A stretch of DNA of 64,000 bases from CAWDVR01 sp044869805 (GCA_044869805.1 JBIOXV010000149.1:139101-203100), one strand, 5' to 3'. Positions 26,031 to 35,162 are shown, counted from the stretch's first letter. Notes: generated by a model not told the origin, from the sequence alone. Numbers and translations are program-made.

Positions 26031-29000
26031 ATGCCCAGCGCCGCTTTCCGCCGTTTCCTCTATCGCGCGTTTGCCGCCTCGATCGTGCTCACCACGGCCG
26101 CCGGGCCGCTCGACGCCGGTTACCTGCGCATCTACTACCCGGACATCGAGCAGGGGAGCTCGACGCTGGTGGTCTCGCCCACCGGCAAGGCGCTGCTGGT
26201 CGACGGCGGCACCGAGCTCAAGACCACGGACGACGTGCTCGAGGACTTCGTCAACGACCTGCTCGACGCCGGGGTGGTGACCAGCCTCGACTACGTGGTG
26301 GCCAGCCACTACGACGAGGACCACATCGGCCGCCTCGATCACCTCTTCCAGCTCGTGCCCCTGGCCGCGGGCGCCATCGCCTACGACCGCGGCACCGAGG
26401 GCGGCACGCCGGGCAGCTTCGCCTACTCCGACTACGCCTACGGCGCGAGCTTCCACGATCGCACCACCATCACCGCGACCACCACCATCGACCTCGGCGG
26501 CGGCGTGACGGTGCGCTGCTACGTGGTCAACGGCGAGCTGCCCGACGCGAGCGAGGTGGACATCTCGGGCTCGGCGCAGTTCGAGAACTCGGCCTCGGTG
26601 GCGGTGGTGGTCGAGTACGGCGACTTCCAGGTCTGGATCGGCGGCGACCTCACCGGCAACCCGGACGAGGACGTGACCGACGTCGAGAGCGAGGTGGCGC
26701 CGTTCGTGGGCGACGTGGACGTCTACACCGTCAACCACCACGGCAGCCACACCAGCTCCAACGCCACCTTCCTGGCCGAGCTCAAGGCCGAGGTGGCGAT
26801 CAACCAGAGCTCCGCCGGCAACGACTTCGGCCACCCGCGGGCGGTGGTGGTGGAGCGCTTCCTCGAAACCCTGGACACCGACGGCAACACGCCGCTCTTC
26901 TTCCAGCAGAACCCCAGCAAGCCGGGCGACACGCGCTCCGACGACACGCTCGCCGCCGGCATCGCCGACTGCGACGACGTGGACGACGCCTGGCGCCTGC
27001 CCGGCACCATGCTGCTGATCTCCGACGGCGACTCCTACGAGCTCTCGGGCTGCGGTTTCGGCCGCCAGGCCTTCGCCGCGGACTCCGGGCCCGGTACGCC
27101 GGGCGACTTCCCACCGGCGGTGCTGGAGGTCGGCCGCGACCCGCTGGTGCCGGAGGACACCGAGGGCGTGGAGGTCACGGCCCGCATCGCGGACGCCGGC
27201 TCGGTCACCGTCGTCCTGCGCTACTGGCTCGACGGCGTGGAGCAGACGGCGCTCGGCATGAGCCTCTCGGGCGGCGTTCACTCGGCGACCATTCCGGCGC
27301 AGTCCGACGGCACCCAGGTGCGCTTCCGCGTCCAGGCCACGGACTCGGCCTCGCAGGTGACGCTGTCGCCGGCCCAGGGCTACTACTCGGGCGTCACCTC
27401 GATCGCCGACCTCAAGATCAACGACGCGGACGGCGTGCTGGTGCCCAAGCGCTACGGCGCCCGCATCGAGGGCAACCTGACGGCCGAGCCGGGCCTCTTC
27501 CACACCTTCGTCACCCAGGCTTTCGTGCAGGACGGCACGGGCGGCATCCAAATCTTCGACGGCGATCTGCTGAGTCTCTCGCGCGGCGACCTGGTGCAGT
27601 TCGTGGGCGAGATCGAGCAGTTCTCCGGGCAGGCTGAGCTCAATATCAGCGAGGACTGGGGAAACTTCGGCCACACCTTCGTCTCCTCGGGAAGCGCGCC
27701 CTCGGCCGAGGTGATCACCCTGTCGCAGGTGGGCGAGAGCCGCGAGGGCAAGCTGGTACGCGTCAACGGCCTGACCGTGGTCTCGGGCTCGATCCCCGAA
27801 GGCGGCAGCGGCAACCTGGTGGTGACCGATGACGGCGGCACGACCCAGGTCACGGTGCGCATCGACGAGGACACCGACATCCCCGGCGCCGACACGCCGA
27901 CCCAGACCTTCGACTTGATCGCCCTGGTGACGCAGTTCGACTCCTGGGCGCCGTTCTCGACCGGCTACCAGCTCACGCCGCGCGCGCGCGCCGACTTCGT
28001 GAGCGACGAGGTCAACCATCCGGTGCTGCTGATCCACGAGATCCACGCCGACCCGCACGCCACGCTGGGCGACGCCAACGGCGACGGCACGCTGGACGTG
28101 GTGGACGACGAGTTCCTGGAGATCGTCAACACCGGCTACGTGCCGATCGACATCTCGGGCTACACCATCTCGGACCTGGTCGGCGTGCGGCACACCTTCG
28201 CCGCCAGCACGATCGTGCCGCCGCGCGAGGCGGTGGTGGTGTTCGGCGACGGCACCCCCACCGGCAGCTTCGGCAACGCGGCGGCCAATGGCCTGGTGTT
28301 CACCGCCAGCAGCGGCACGCTCGCCCTCAACAACACCGGCGACACCATCACCTTGAAGACCGGCGGCGGCACCGTGGTGCAGGCCGTGACCTACGGCTCG
28401 ACCGCCAACAACGACCAGTCGCTGACCCGCAGCCCCGACTGGACCAACACGCCCTTCGTCAAGCACACCCTGGCCTCCGGCTCGGGCGGCAGCCGCTATT
28501 CGCCGGGCACCAAGGTGAACGGCGCGGCCTTCACCGTGCCCCCTGGGGCGATCCTGCTCTCCGAGGTGCTGTACGACCCCACGGGCTCGGACGGCGGACT
28601 CGAGTGGATCGAGCTCTACAACACCACCGGCGCGGCGGTCGATCTCTCGGGCATGAGCCTGGGCGCCGGCGGCGCCGACTACACCAACACCCTGGTGCAG
28701 CTCTCGGGGACGATCGCGGCCGGCGACACCTTCGTGGTGGGCGGGCCGACCGCGAGCTCGGCCAACGGCAACCCGACCTTCGACCTCGCGCTCGACTTCG
28801 ACCCCGACCTCCAGAACAGCGGTGCCGACGCCGACGGCGTGGCGCTGTTCAACCTGCGGGCGGCGTTCATCACCCCGACGACCGTGCCGGTCGACGCCGT
28901 GGTCTACGGCACCTCGAACACCAGCGGCCTGATCGACGAGACCGGCAGCGCCAACGCTCCCGAGGTGGGCGACGCTCCCGGCGGCGACTCGGTCGAGCGC

Positions 29001-29063
29001 ACCACCCTGGGAGGGGCCTGGCAGATCCAGGCGACGCCGACGCCCAACTCGTCGCCGCTGTGA
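26031..29063 (+). CDS. Secreted ComEC-like MBL hydrolase with OB-fold and lamin-tail domains
   Basis: 1010 aa with a signal peptide (FAASIVLTTAAGPLDAG). Residues ~30-350 are a metallo-beta-lactamase fold of the ComEC/Rec2 type: metal motif VASHYDEDHIGR, VWIGGDLTGN, and VNHHGSHTSSN. The next ~100 residues are Ig-like. About 465-650 looks like an OB-type nucleic-acid-binding domain (RIEGNLTAEPGLFHTF, AFVQDGTGGIQIF, GKLVRVNGLTV). Two lamin-tail domains follow: LLIHEIHADPHATLGDANGDG with FLEIVNTGYVPIDISGYTI, and ILLSEVLYDPTGSDGG with EWIELYNTTGAAVDLSG. DANGDGTLDVVDDEF is a Ca-binding-like loop. ComEC MBL domains are thought to act on DNA, so an extracellular nuclease or DNA-processing role is a reasonable inference. 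Confidence 0.85.
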   Translation: MPSAAFRRFLYRAFAASIVLTTAAGPLDAGYLRIYYPDIEQGSSTLVVSPTGKALLVDGGTELKTTDDVLEDFVNDLLDAGVVTSLDYVVASHYDEDHIGRLDHLFQLVPLAAGAIAYDRGTEGGTPGSFAYSDYAYGASFHDRTTITATTTIDLGGGVTVRCYVVNGELPDASEVDISGSAQFENSASVAVVVEYGDFQVWIGGDLTGNPDEDVTDVESEVAPFVGDVDVYTVNHHGSHTSSNATFLAELKAEVAINQSSAGNDFGHPRAVVVERFLETLDTDGNTPLFFQQNPSKPGDTRSDDTLAAGIADCDDVDDAWRLPGTMLLISDGDSYELSGCGFGRQAFAADSGPGTPGDFPPAVLEVGRDPLVPEDTEGVEVTARIADAGSVTVVLRYWLDGVEQTALGMSLSGGVHSATIPAQSDGTQVRFRVQATDSASQVTLSPAQGYYSGVTSIADLKINDADGVLVPKRYGARIEGNLTAEPGLFHTFVTQAFVQDGTGGIQIFDGDLLSLSRGDLVQFVGEIEQFSGQAELNISEDWGNFGHTFVSSGSAPSAEVITLSQVGESREGKLVRVNGLTVVSGSIPEGGSGNLVVTDDGGTTQVTVRIDEDTDIPGADTPTQTFDLIALVTQFDSWAPFSTGYQLTPRARADFVSDEVNHPVLLIHEIHADPHATLGDANGDGTLDVVDDEFLEIVNTGYVPIDISGYTISDLVGVRHTFAASTIVPPREAVVVFGDGTPTGSFGNAAANGLVFTASSGTLALNNTGDTITLKTGGGTVVQAVTYGSTANNDQSLTRSPDWTNTPFVKHTLASGSGGSRYSPGTKVNGAAFTVPPGAILLSEVLYDPTGSDGGLEWIELYNTTGAAVDLSGMSLGAGGADYTNTLVQLSGTIAAGDTFVVGGPTASSANGNPTFDLALDFDPDLQNSGADADGVALFNLRAAFITPTTVPVDAVVYGTSNTSGLIDETGSANAPEVGDAPGGDSVERTTLGGAWQIQATPTPNSSPL

Positions 29064-29079
29064 GAGGCGGGCGGCCACG

Positions 29080-29207
29080 AGGGTCGCCCCTACAGGCTTC
29101 TGGTCGGGACGGGGCCGCCATGCAGGGGCCCCGCCCCTACAGGCTTCTGGTCGGGACGGGGCTGCCATGCAGGGGCCCGTGTAGGGGCGGGCCTTGTGCC
29201 CGCCCTT
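29080..29207. repeat. Tandem 47-bp repeat plus hairpin element
   Basis: A 47-bp unit beginning CCCCTACAGGCTTCTGGTCG at 29087 is repeated at 29134 with a single C-to-T difference. It is followed by a GTAGGGGCGGGCC...GCCCGCCC hairpin (about 29180-29204). These belong to the same GTAGGGGC family as the repeat at 25831. They fill the gap between the MBL and DinB genes. Confidence 0.75.
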
Positions 29208-29267
29208 CAGGCTCGACAGTCTCCACCCGCTCTGCTACTTTGGTTTCCCACCAGCCTGGGAGACCGC

Positions 29268-29759
29268 ATGAGCTCCGGACCGACCTCGAAGACCGAGACC
29301 ACTCACCTCGCCGACCAGCTCGAGCGGGGCTTCCGTGGCGGCGCCTGGCACGGGCCCGCCGTGGCCGAGGCGCTCGACGGCGTGGATGCCGCGGCCGCCG
29401 CCGAACGCCCCTGCGACGCCGCGCACTCGATCTGGCAGATCGTGCACCACATCGGGGTGTGGATCGACGTGGCGCGGCGCCGCATCGAAGGGGAGCCGCT
29501 GGACCAGGTGCCCGAGGAGGTGGACTGGCCGAGCCGGCTGGGTAGCTCCGAGGCCGAGTGGAGGGCCGAGGTGGAGGCGCTGGAGGAGGCCCACCGCCGG
29601 CTGCACGCGGCGGTCAAGGGCCTGGACGACTCGCGCCTCGACGACCCGGTCGGCGGCTCGGACCCCACGGTGCGGGGCATGCTCTGCGGCCTGCTGCAGC
29701 ACAACGCCTACCACGCCGGCCAGATCGTGATGCTCAAGAAGGTGGAGGGCCCGGGATGA
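29268..29759 (+). CDS. DinB-family four-helix-bundle protein
   Basis: 163 aa from ATG 29268 (TGGGAG upstream). It has the DinB metal-site pattern: a first His in IWQIVHHIGVWIDVARRR and two more in LLQHNAYHAGQIVMLKK at the C-terminus. DinB-fold proteins bind Ni or Zn and include thiol S-transferases; many are stress-induced and without known substrate. Its stop overlaps the phosphatase start (ATGA), so the two are translated together. Confidence 0.87.
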   Translation: MSSGPTSKTETTHLADQLERGFRGGAWHGPAVAEALDGVDAAAAAERPCDAAHSIWQIVHHIGVWIDVARRRIEGEPLDQVPEEVDWPSRLGSSEAEWRAEVEALEEAHRRLHAAVKGLDDSRLDDPVGGSDPTVRGMLCGLLQHNAYHAGQIVMLKKVEGPG

Positions 29760-30739
29760 CGCCTGTCGAGGAGCGGCTGCGCGAGGTGCTGCTGTCGCGC
29801 CGCGAGCGGCTGGCCGAGGCCGTGGCCGAGAGCCCCGAGGAGCGCCTGGTGGAGCTGCTTCGCCGGGTGGACTCGGCGCTCGGCCGCGAGCTCGTGGAGT
29901 GGAGCCTGTGCCGAGTGTGCGGCGAGCACATGAGTCCGGAGCAGATCGCGGCCGACCCGCTGATCAAGGTCTGCCTCGAGTGCCTGTCGACCGAGGAGCG
30001 AAAGGCGCTCGAGCGCGACCTCGAGAAGGCCGCCGGCGTGCAGCGCACGCTGCTGCCGCCGCGCCAGCTCGCCCACGCGGGCTGGGAGGCCGCCTGGCTG
30101 TGGGAGCCGCGCGGAGCGGTGTCGGGCGACCACATCGATTTCGTGCCGCCGCGCTCCCCGGAAGATCCCCTCCACCTGCTGCTGGGCGACGTGGCCGGCA
30201 AAGGGGTCGCGGCCTCCTTCCTCCAGGCGCACCTCCACGCCCTCTTCCGCGCCCTCGCCGGGCCGGAGGTGACGATTGCCGAGCTGCTGTCGAAGGTCAA
30301 CCGCCACTTTTTCGAGGCCACCTCGCCGGCGAGCTACGCCACGCTGATCGCCGTGCGGCTGGACCCCGACGGCCGGGTCGAGCTGGCCAACGCCGGCCAC
30401 CCGCGCCCGCTCCTCGCCGACCGCCGTGGCGTGCGCCCGATCGAGGGGTCGGGGCTGCCGCTGGGGCTCTTCCAAGATGCTGAGTACGTGGGCCGGGAGG
30501 TGCGCTTGGTGCCGGGAGACACGCTCCTCCTCTACTCGGACGGCCTCACCGAGGCCGAGCGGGATGGGGAGGAGTACGGCATCGGCCGCGCCGCCGCCGC
30601 CCTGCGCCGCGCCGCCCGCCTGCCGCTCGCCGAGCTGCTGGCCGCCTGCCGCCAGGACGTCGAGGCCTTCCTCGCCGGCGCGCAGCGCTCGGACGACCTG
30701 TCGCTCCTCGCGGTACGACGAGCCGCCTCGCCGTCCTGA
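29756..30739 (+). CDS. SpoIIE-type PP2C phosphatase with DksA/TraR zinc finger
   Basis: 327 aa from ATG 29756. Residues 52-76 contain CRVC, 17 residues, then CLEC: exactly the C-X2-C-X17-C-X2-C spacing of DksA/TraR zinc fingers, preceded by a short helical region. Residues ~95-320 are a SpoIIE/RsbU phosphatase: VQRTLLPP, VSGDHIDFV, LLLGDVAGKGVAASFLQAHL, FFEATSPASYATLIAVRL, LANAGHPRPLL, DTLLLYSDGLTEAE, SDDLSLLAVR. The metal-binding Asp residues are present. SpoIIE-type enzymes usually dephosphorylate anti-anti-sigma proteins. A DksA-like finger in front is unusual and may link it to RNA polymerase or to redox/zinc sensing. Confidence 0.88.
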   Translation: MTPVEERLREVLLSRRERLAEAVAESPEERLVELLRRVDSALGRELVEWSLCRVCGEHMSPEQIAADPLIKVCLECLSTEERKALERDLEKAAGVQRTLLPPRQLAHAGWEAAWLWEPRGAVSGDHIDFVPPRSPEDPLHLLLGDVAGKGVAASFLQAHLHALFRALAGPEVTIAELLSKVNRHFFEATSPASYATLIAVRLDPDGRVELANAGHPRPLLADRRGVRPIEGSGLPLGLFQDAEYVGREVRLVPGDTLLLYSDGLTEAERDGEEYGIGRAAAALRRAARLPLAELLAACRQDVEAFLAGAQRSDDLSLLAVRRAASPS

Positions 30740-30788
30740 GCGCAGCCTCGCATCTCACCCTGAGGGCAGCCGTGGACGGCTGCCAGAT

Positions 30789-30817
30789 GTCATCCTGAGC
30801 GTAGCGAAGGATCTGGG
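30789..30817. repeat. Interspersed repeat TCATCCTGAGCG...GAAGGATCT
   Basis: The sequence TCATCCTGAGCGTAGCGAAG followed by GATCTGGG matches a short interspersed motif seen in many bacterial genomes. A decayed copy (CGTCCTGAGCGCAGCCTCG) lies just upstream near 30735. It sits in the ~190-bp gap before the ADOP permease, which also contains CCGGTA-like repeats and no gene. Confidence 0.6.
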
Positions 30818-30926
30818 CGGTGGCCGTCGGCGCTTCGGCAGCATCCCAAAACTATCCCGGTAGTCGTCCGTATACCCCGGTATCGAACCACTCTGCGCGC
30901 GCAGCGCGCATCCAGGGAGGGAATCC

Positions 30927-33368
30927 ATGGGCAGCTTCCTGCAGGACCTCCGACACGGGCTCCGCAACCTCGCCAGCAGGCCGGGCTTCGCCATCGCCGC
31001 GGTGCTGGCCCTCGGCCTCGGCCTGGGGGCGAACACTGCCATCTTCAGCGTCGTCGACGCGGTGGTGCTCTCGCCCCTGCCCTACGAGAAGCCCGAGCGG
31101 TTGGTCATGCTGTGGGAGACCAACGCGCCCCAGGGGCTCGATCACGAGCGCGTGTCGCCGGTCAACTTCCTCGACTACCGCGACCAGAAGCCGGTCTTCG
31201 AGGACATCGCCGCCTGGTGGCACCCGGAGGTCAACCTGACGGACGAGCTCGGCGAGCCGATCCGCGTCAACACCATCGAAGCCTCGCGGAACCTCTTCCA
31301 GGTAGTGGGCGTGGCGCCGGCCGCCGGTAGGAGCTTCACCACTCAAGGCCCCGACCTCCATCACCCGGAGGCCGAGGTGGTGATCAGCGACGCGTTCTGG
31401 GCCCGGCGCTACGGCCGCGACCCGGCGCTCCTCGGCCGCACACTCCAGTTGAATGGGCGGCCTTTCACCGTGGTCGGGGTCATGCCGCCCGGCTACCACT
31501 TCCCGGGCGACACCGACATCTGGCAGGGCCTGGGCTGGAACCTCGCCAACCACTCGCGCTTCGCCCACTTCATGGAGTCGGTGGCGCGCCTGGCGCCCGG
31601 CGTGACTCTCGGGCGGGCGGGCGCCGAGCTGGCCGCGCTCTCGGGCCGCCTGGCCACCGAGCACGCCGACTCGAACAAGGACTGGGTGGCGAAGGCGGTG
31701 TCGCTCCAGGCCGAGGTGGTGGGCGACTTCCGGCCGCGGCTGCTGACCCTGCTGGTCGCGGTGGGGCTGCTGCTCTTGCTGGCCTGCGCCAACGTCGCCA
31801 ACCTGCTGCTGGCGCGCGCCAGCACGCGCGACCGCGAGGTCGCCCTGCGCTCGGCCCTGGGCGCCGGCCGCGGCCGCCTGCTGCGGCAGTTCCTGACCGA
31901 GAGCCTGTTGTTGGCGTCGGCAGGCGCCGCCCTCGGCCTGGGGCTCGCCTGGGCCGCGGTACGGGCGTTCGCGATGGCCTCGCCGATCGACGTGCCGCGC
32001 CTGGCCGAGGTCGCGATCGACGGCCGAGTCCTTCTCTTCTGCCTGGGCGCCACTCTCCTGACCGCGCTGCTCTTCGGCGTGGCGCCGGCGCTCCAGATGT
32101 CCACCCCGAGCATGCACGCCGGCCTCAAGGAAGGTGGGCGAGGCACCGGCGTGGGGCCGGGCCGGCGCGTGGTCCGGGCCGGCCTGGTGGTGCTCGAGGT
32201 GGCGGTGGCTGTAGTGCTGCTGGTGGGAGCCGGGCTCCTGGGCCGCAGCTTCCTGGCGCTGCTCGGGGAGAAGCCCGGCTTCGAGCCCGCGGGCGTGGTC
32301 ACCGCCAACGTCCAGCTTCCGGGGACCACCTACGGCGAGTGGACCAAGGTCGCGCAGTTCTCGACCGAGATCGTCGACCGCCTGGCGGCCCATCCGCAAA
32401 TCGAGTCGGCGGGCGGCACCGGCTTCCTGCCGCTCGAGGCAGGCTGGCGCTTCTCCTACACGCTACCCGACCAGCCGCCGCCGGAGGCGGGTGAGGCGCC
32501 CGAGGCGCAGATCGTCACCGCGACCCACGGCTACTTCGAGACCCTGGGCATTCCGCTGGTCGCCGGCCGCACCTTCAACCGCTTCGACACCAAGGACACG
32601 CCGGGCGTGATGGTGGTCAACCGTGCCATGGCGCGCCGCGCCTGGCCCAACGAGGAGGCGGTGGGCAAGCGGCTGGTGTCTTCGGCGCGCGGCGTCGGGC
32701 CGCTCGCTCGCAGCTTGCTGCAGAGCCAGGAGTACGAGGTGGTCGGCGTGGTCGGCGACGTCAAGAACAACTCGCTCACCGGCGAGGTGGAGCCCACCAC
32801 CTACGTGGTGGCGACGCAGTTCCCGTACCGCACCCTCAACGTCGTGGTGCGCGGCGAGGGCGGCGCCTCTCGCCTGGGTGGCGTGCTGCGCGAGGAAGTG
32901 CGGCGCTTGGACCCGCAGCTCGCGCTCTCCGACGTACGCACCGGCGAGCAGATCCTCTCCGGCTCCACGGCTTCGTCGCGCTTTTCGATGGTGCTGATGG
33001 GGGCCTTCGCCGCCCTGGCGCTGCTGCTCGCCGCGGTCGGCATCTACGGCGTGCTCTCCTACACCGTGGCGCAGCGCCGTGGGGAGATCGGCGTGCGCCT
33101 GGCGCTCGGCGCGCCGCCTGCCGGCGTCCGCCGGCTGGTGGTGGCCGAGGGCATGGCGCTCGCCGGTGCCGGCGCCGTGCTCGGCTGCGCCGCAGCCTTC
33201 GGCCTCGCCCGCTTCATGGCGAGCCTCCTCTTCGGCATCCAAGTGGCGGACCTGCCCACCTACGGCTCCGTGGCCGTGCTCATCCTCGCCGTCTCCCTCG
33301 CCGCCTGCTACCTCCCGGCTCGGCGCGCGTCGGCCGTCGATCCGCTGGAGGCGCTGCGGGCGGAGTAG
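30927..33368 (+). CDS. ABC transporter permease, ADOP (duplicated FtsX/MacB) family
   Basis: 813 aa, ATG 30927 with AGGGAGGG. It opens with FLQDLRHGLRNLASRPGFAIAAVLALGLGLGAN in the standard acidobacterial ADOP form, then ANTAIFSVVDAVVLSPLPY and a periplasmic MacB_PCD domain (NFLDYRDQKPVFEDIAAW). Two FtsX blocks each have three or four helices: LLVAVGLLLLLACANVANLLL and FAALALLLAAVGIYGVLSY. The C-terminus reads LPARRASAVDPLEALRAE, the family signature. No ATPase or PadR regulator is adjacent, so it is an orphan permease. Function is unknown for most ADOPs; export or mechanotransmission is assumed. Confidence 0.93.
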   Translation: MGSFLQDLRHGLRNLASRPGFAIAAVLALGLGLGANTAIFSVVDAVVLSPLPYEKPERLVMLWETNAPQGLDHERVSPVNFLDYRDQKPVFEDIAAWWHPEVNLTDELGEPIRVNTIEASRNLFQVVGVAPAAGRSFTTQGPDLHHPEAEVVISDAFWARRYGRDPALLGRTLQLNGRPFTVVGVMPPGYHFPGDTDIWQGLGWNLANHSRFAHFMESVARLAPGVTLGRAGAELAALSGRLATEHADSNKDWVAKAVSLQAEVVGDFRPRLLTLLVAVGLLLLLACANVANLLLARASTRDREVALRSALGAGRGRLLRQFLTESLLLASAGAALGLGLAWAAVRAFAMASPIDVPRLAEVAIDGRVLLFCLGATLLTALLFGVAPALQMSTPSMHAGLKEGGRGTGVGPGRRVVRAGLVVLEVAVAVVLLVGAGLLGRSFLALLGEKPGFEPAGVVTANVQLPGTTYGEWTKVAQFSTEIVDRLAAHPQIESAGGTGFLPLEAGWRFSYTLPDQPPPEAGEAPEAQIVTATHGYFETLGIPLVAGRTFNRFDTKDTPGVMVVNRAMARRAWPNEEAVGKRLVSSARGVGPLARSLLQSQEYEVVGVVGDVKNNSLTGEVEPTTYVVATQFPYRTLNVVVRGEGGASRLGGVLREEVRRLDPQLALSDVRTGEQILSGSTASSRFSMVLMGAFAALALLLAAVGIYGVLSYTVAQRRGEIGVRLALGAPPAGVRRLVVAEGMALAGAGAVLGCAAAFGLARFMASLLFGIQVADLPTYGSVAVLILAVSLAACYLPARRASAVDPLEALRAE

Positions 33369-33448
33369 GGGGAGGCTTGGGCGTGGGGTGCTAAAGTCAT
33401 CCGGCTCGCCGGGCCAGGCACGATTCGAGCGCCCCGCGGCAACGCTCG

Positions 33449-33919
33449 ATGGAGCTCGAGATCGTCAAGAAGGTGCTCGCCGCCCTCGAGCGAGAGGGCG
33501 TGCGGTACGTGATCTTCGGTGCGGTGGCCATCAATTTGCTGGGCCTCGCTCGAGCCACCGAGGATCTCGACCTGTTCGTCGAACCCGAACGTGAGAACCT
33601 CGAACTCCTCAAAGTCGCGCTGCGCTCGGTGTTCGACGATCCCGCGATCGAGGAGATCTCGGTCGATGAGCTGATGGCAAGCTATCCAGCGGTCCAGTAC
33701 GTGCCTCCCCAGGGAGCCTTTCACCTCGACATCCTCACGCGCCTGGGCGAGGCCTTCAGGTTCGACGACCTCGAAGCAGTCCGCCTCGACTTCGAGGGAG
33801 AGACGGTCTCGGTCGCCTCCCCAAGGACCCTCTATCGCATGAAGAAGGGAACCGTGCGACCGAAGGACTGGGGCGATGCCGAAGCACTGCGACGCCGCTT
33901 CGGCCTGGAGGGCGACTGA
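33449..33919 (+). CDS. Nucleotidyltransferase (MNT/AbiEii-like fold)
   Basis: 156 aa from ATG 33449. The Pol-beta-type signature is clear: VRYVIFGAVAINLLG, then RATEDLDLFVEP with the catalytic DxD. HLDILTRLGEAFRFDDLEAVRL gives the third Asp, and VASPRTLYRMKKGTVRPKDWGDAEAL is the standard C-terminal helix. Relatives act as antitoxins or toxins by nucleotidylating proteins or tRNA. The stop and the next start overlap (TGATG), so it is coupled to the following gene and should be its partner. Confidence 0.87.
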   Translation: MELEIVKKVLAALEREGVRYVIFGAVAINLLGLARATEDLDLFVEPERENLELLKVALRSVFDDPAIEEISVDELMASYPAVQYVPPQGAFHLDILTRLGEAFRFDDLEAVRLDFEGETVSVASPRTLYRMKKGTVRPKDWGDAEALRRRFGLEGD

Positions 33920-35058
33920 TGCCGGTGCGGAAGATCCGCGACCTCCGCGAGATGGAAGACGCGCTCTGGCGCGAGCCTGGCGATCCGCAACTCGCGAAGG
34001 CGATCGATTCGGTCTGGCGTTTTGCGGCGCAGACTTGCCCGCTTCGATTCCCACCTGGCGTCTACCGGCATCGCACCATCGAAGACGCCGGGCGCCTGCG
34101 CGAGCAGTGGGAGGAGGCCAACTTCCGGGCGTTCTGGGAGCGCCGCGGGATGCGGCCGGAGACGTTTTTGGCCAGGCTACGAGACATCACCATGCCCAGG
34201 CTCACCCGCTTCGACCAGATCCTCGAAGACGTTCGAGCTACGATCGCCTGGTATGAAGAGCTGAATCTACGGACTGCCAAGTCTCGACTGGAAAGCATCG
34301 AGCGCTCTGTCCTGGAGATTGTCGAGCTGTTGGCTAGGCCAGACGCCGAAAACGTGTTCGCCACGCGTTCCAGGCGAAAGGACTACTGGCCGATCGTGGA
34401 CGGATACTCCTTTTCCTTCATCTGGCGCCACCTGCATCGGCTCTCGAGTCAGATCGTTCCTCGGGGGAGCCTCCGCCGAGCGCTGGAAGGACCGCTCGAT
34501 CCTGCGGACGAGAAGGGCGCCGACGAGGTCGGCCGCAATCACCAGGCTGAACTGGAGCTGGCGGCACAGGTGCTGGCAAGTGGTTTCCCGGTGACCTCCT
34601 TCGATGACCTCGGGTTCGAATTCGAGGGCGTTCCGTTTCGGGTGGAGATGAAGCGCCTCCGCAGCGATAAGAACCTGGTCGACACGGTGGGTTCTGCGAC
34701 CCACCAGCTCACGAAGAAGCTGCATGGCGCTGAGTCACGAGGTCTGATTGCACTATCTCTGGACAAGCTCTTGGGCCTCGACGACCAGGAGCCGCTGGTC
34801 ATAGCGGATGAAGGTGTGGTCGAGCGCTGGGTGTTCGCCTTGGCGGGTGACTTCCGTGGGAAGCACGGCGGAGTCTTTGACGGACTCGACCAGCGGATCA
34901 TCGGCGTCATCCTGGCCTTCCGATTCATCTGCCACGATCTCCGGAATGGAGGCTATTCTGTGGCTCGATATCAGGTTCTGATGCCAATCCCACCGCCTGG
35001 GAGCGCTGACCGGGACCTAGCCAGGAAGCTTGGCACTGCGCTCGCAACAGTGAAGTGA
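33919..35058 (+). CDS. NTase-partner domain fused to PD-(D/E)XK nuclease-like domain
   Basis: 379 aa. Residues 1-76 (MPVRKIRDLREMEDALW, FPPGVYRHRTIEDA, FRAFWERR) match a short protein usually found alone right after such nucleotidyltransferases. Here the frame continues for 300 more residues. The C-terminal part contains NHQAELELAAQ (helix Glu ~211-213), FDDLGFEFEG (Asp ~229-230), and RVEMKRL (Glu243, Lys245): the E...D...ExK order of PD-(D/E)XK nucleases. A later conserved-looking helix is IIGVILAFRFICHDL. Nuclease activity is inferred from motif order only. The pair may be a toxin-antitoxin or defence module; a fusion or a lost stop between two genes is also possible. Confidence 0.7.
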   Translation: MPVRKIRDLREMEDALWREPGDPQLAKAIDSVWRFAAQTCPLRFPPGVYRHRTIEDAGRLREQWEEANFRAFWERRGMRPETFLARLRDITMPRLTRFDQILEDVRATIAWYEELNLRTAKSRLESIERSVLEIVELLARPDAENVFATRSRRKDYWPIVDGYSFSFIWRHLHRLSSQIVPRGSLRRALEGPLDPADEKGADEVGRNHQAELELAAQVLASGFPVTSFDDLGFEFEGVPFRVEMKRLRSDKNLVDTVGSATHQLTKKLHGAESRGLIALSLDKLLGLDDQEPLVIADEGVVERWVFALAGDFRGKHGGVFDGLDQRIIGVILAFRFICHDLRNGGYSVARYQVLMPIPPPGSADRDLARKLGTALATVK

Positions 35059-35162
35059 GACCCCGTGCCGCTACCTTCGTGACCTGACGGACCCGTCGTC
35101 TCTGGCAACCGAAGACTGAAGCCACCCCGATTCTCGTAGGGGCACTCGCACGCTGACGAAAC

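Noticed and set aside
25992..29168. A 1058-aa open frame antisense to the MBL-lamin-tail gene
   Set aside because: Same cause: third-position GC bias keeps the opposite frame open. The composition is Gly/Arg/Val-rich and unlike a folded protein.
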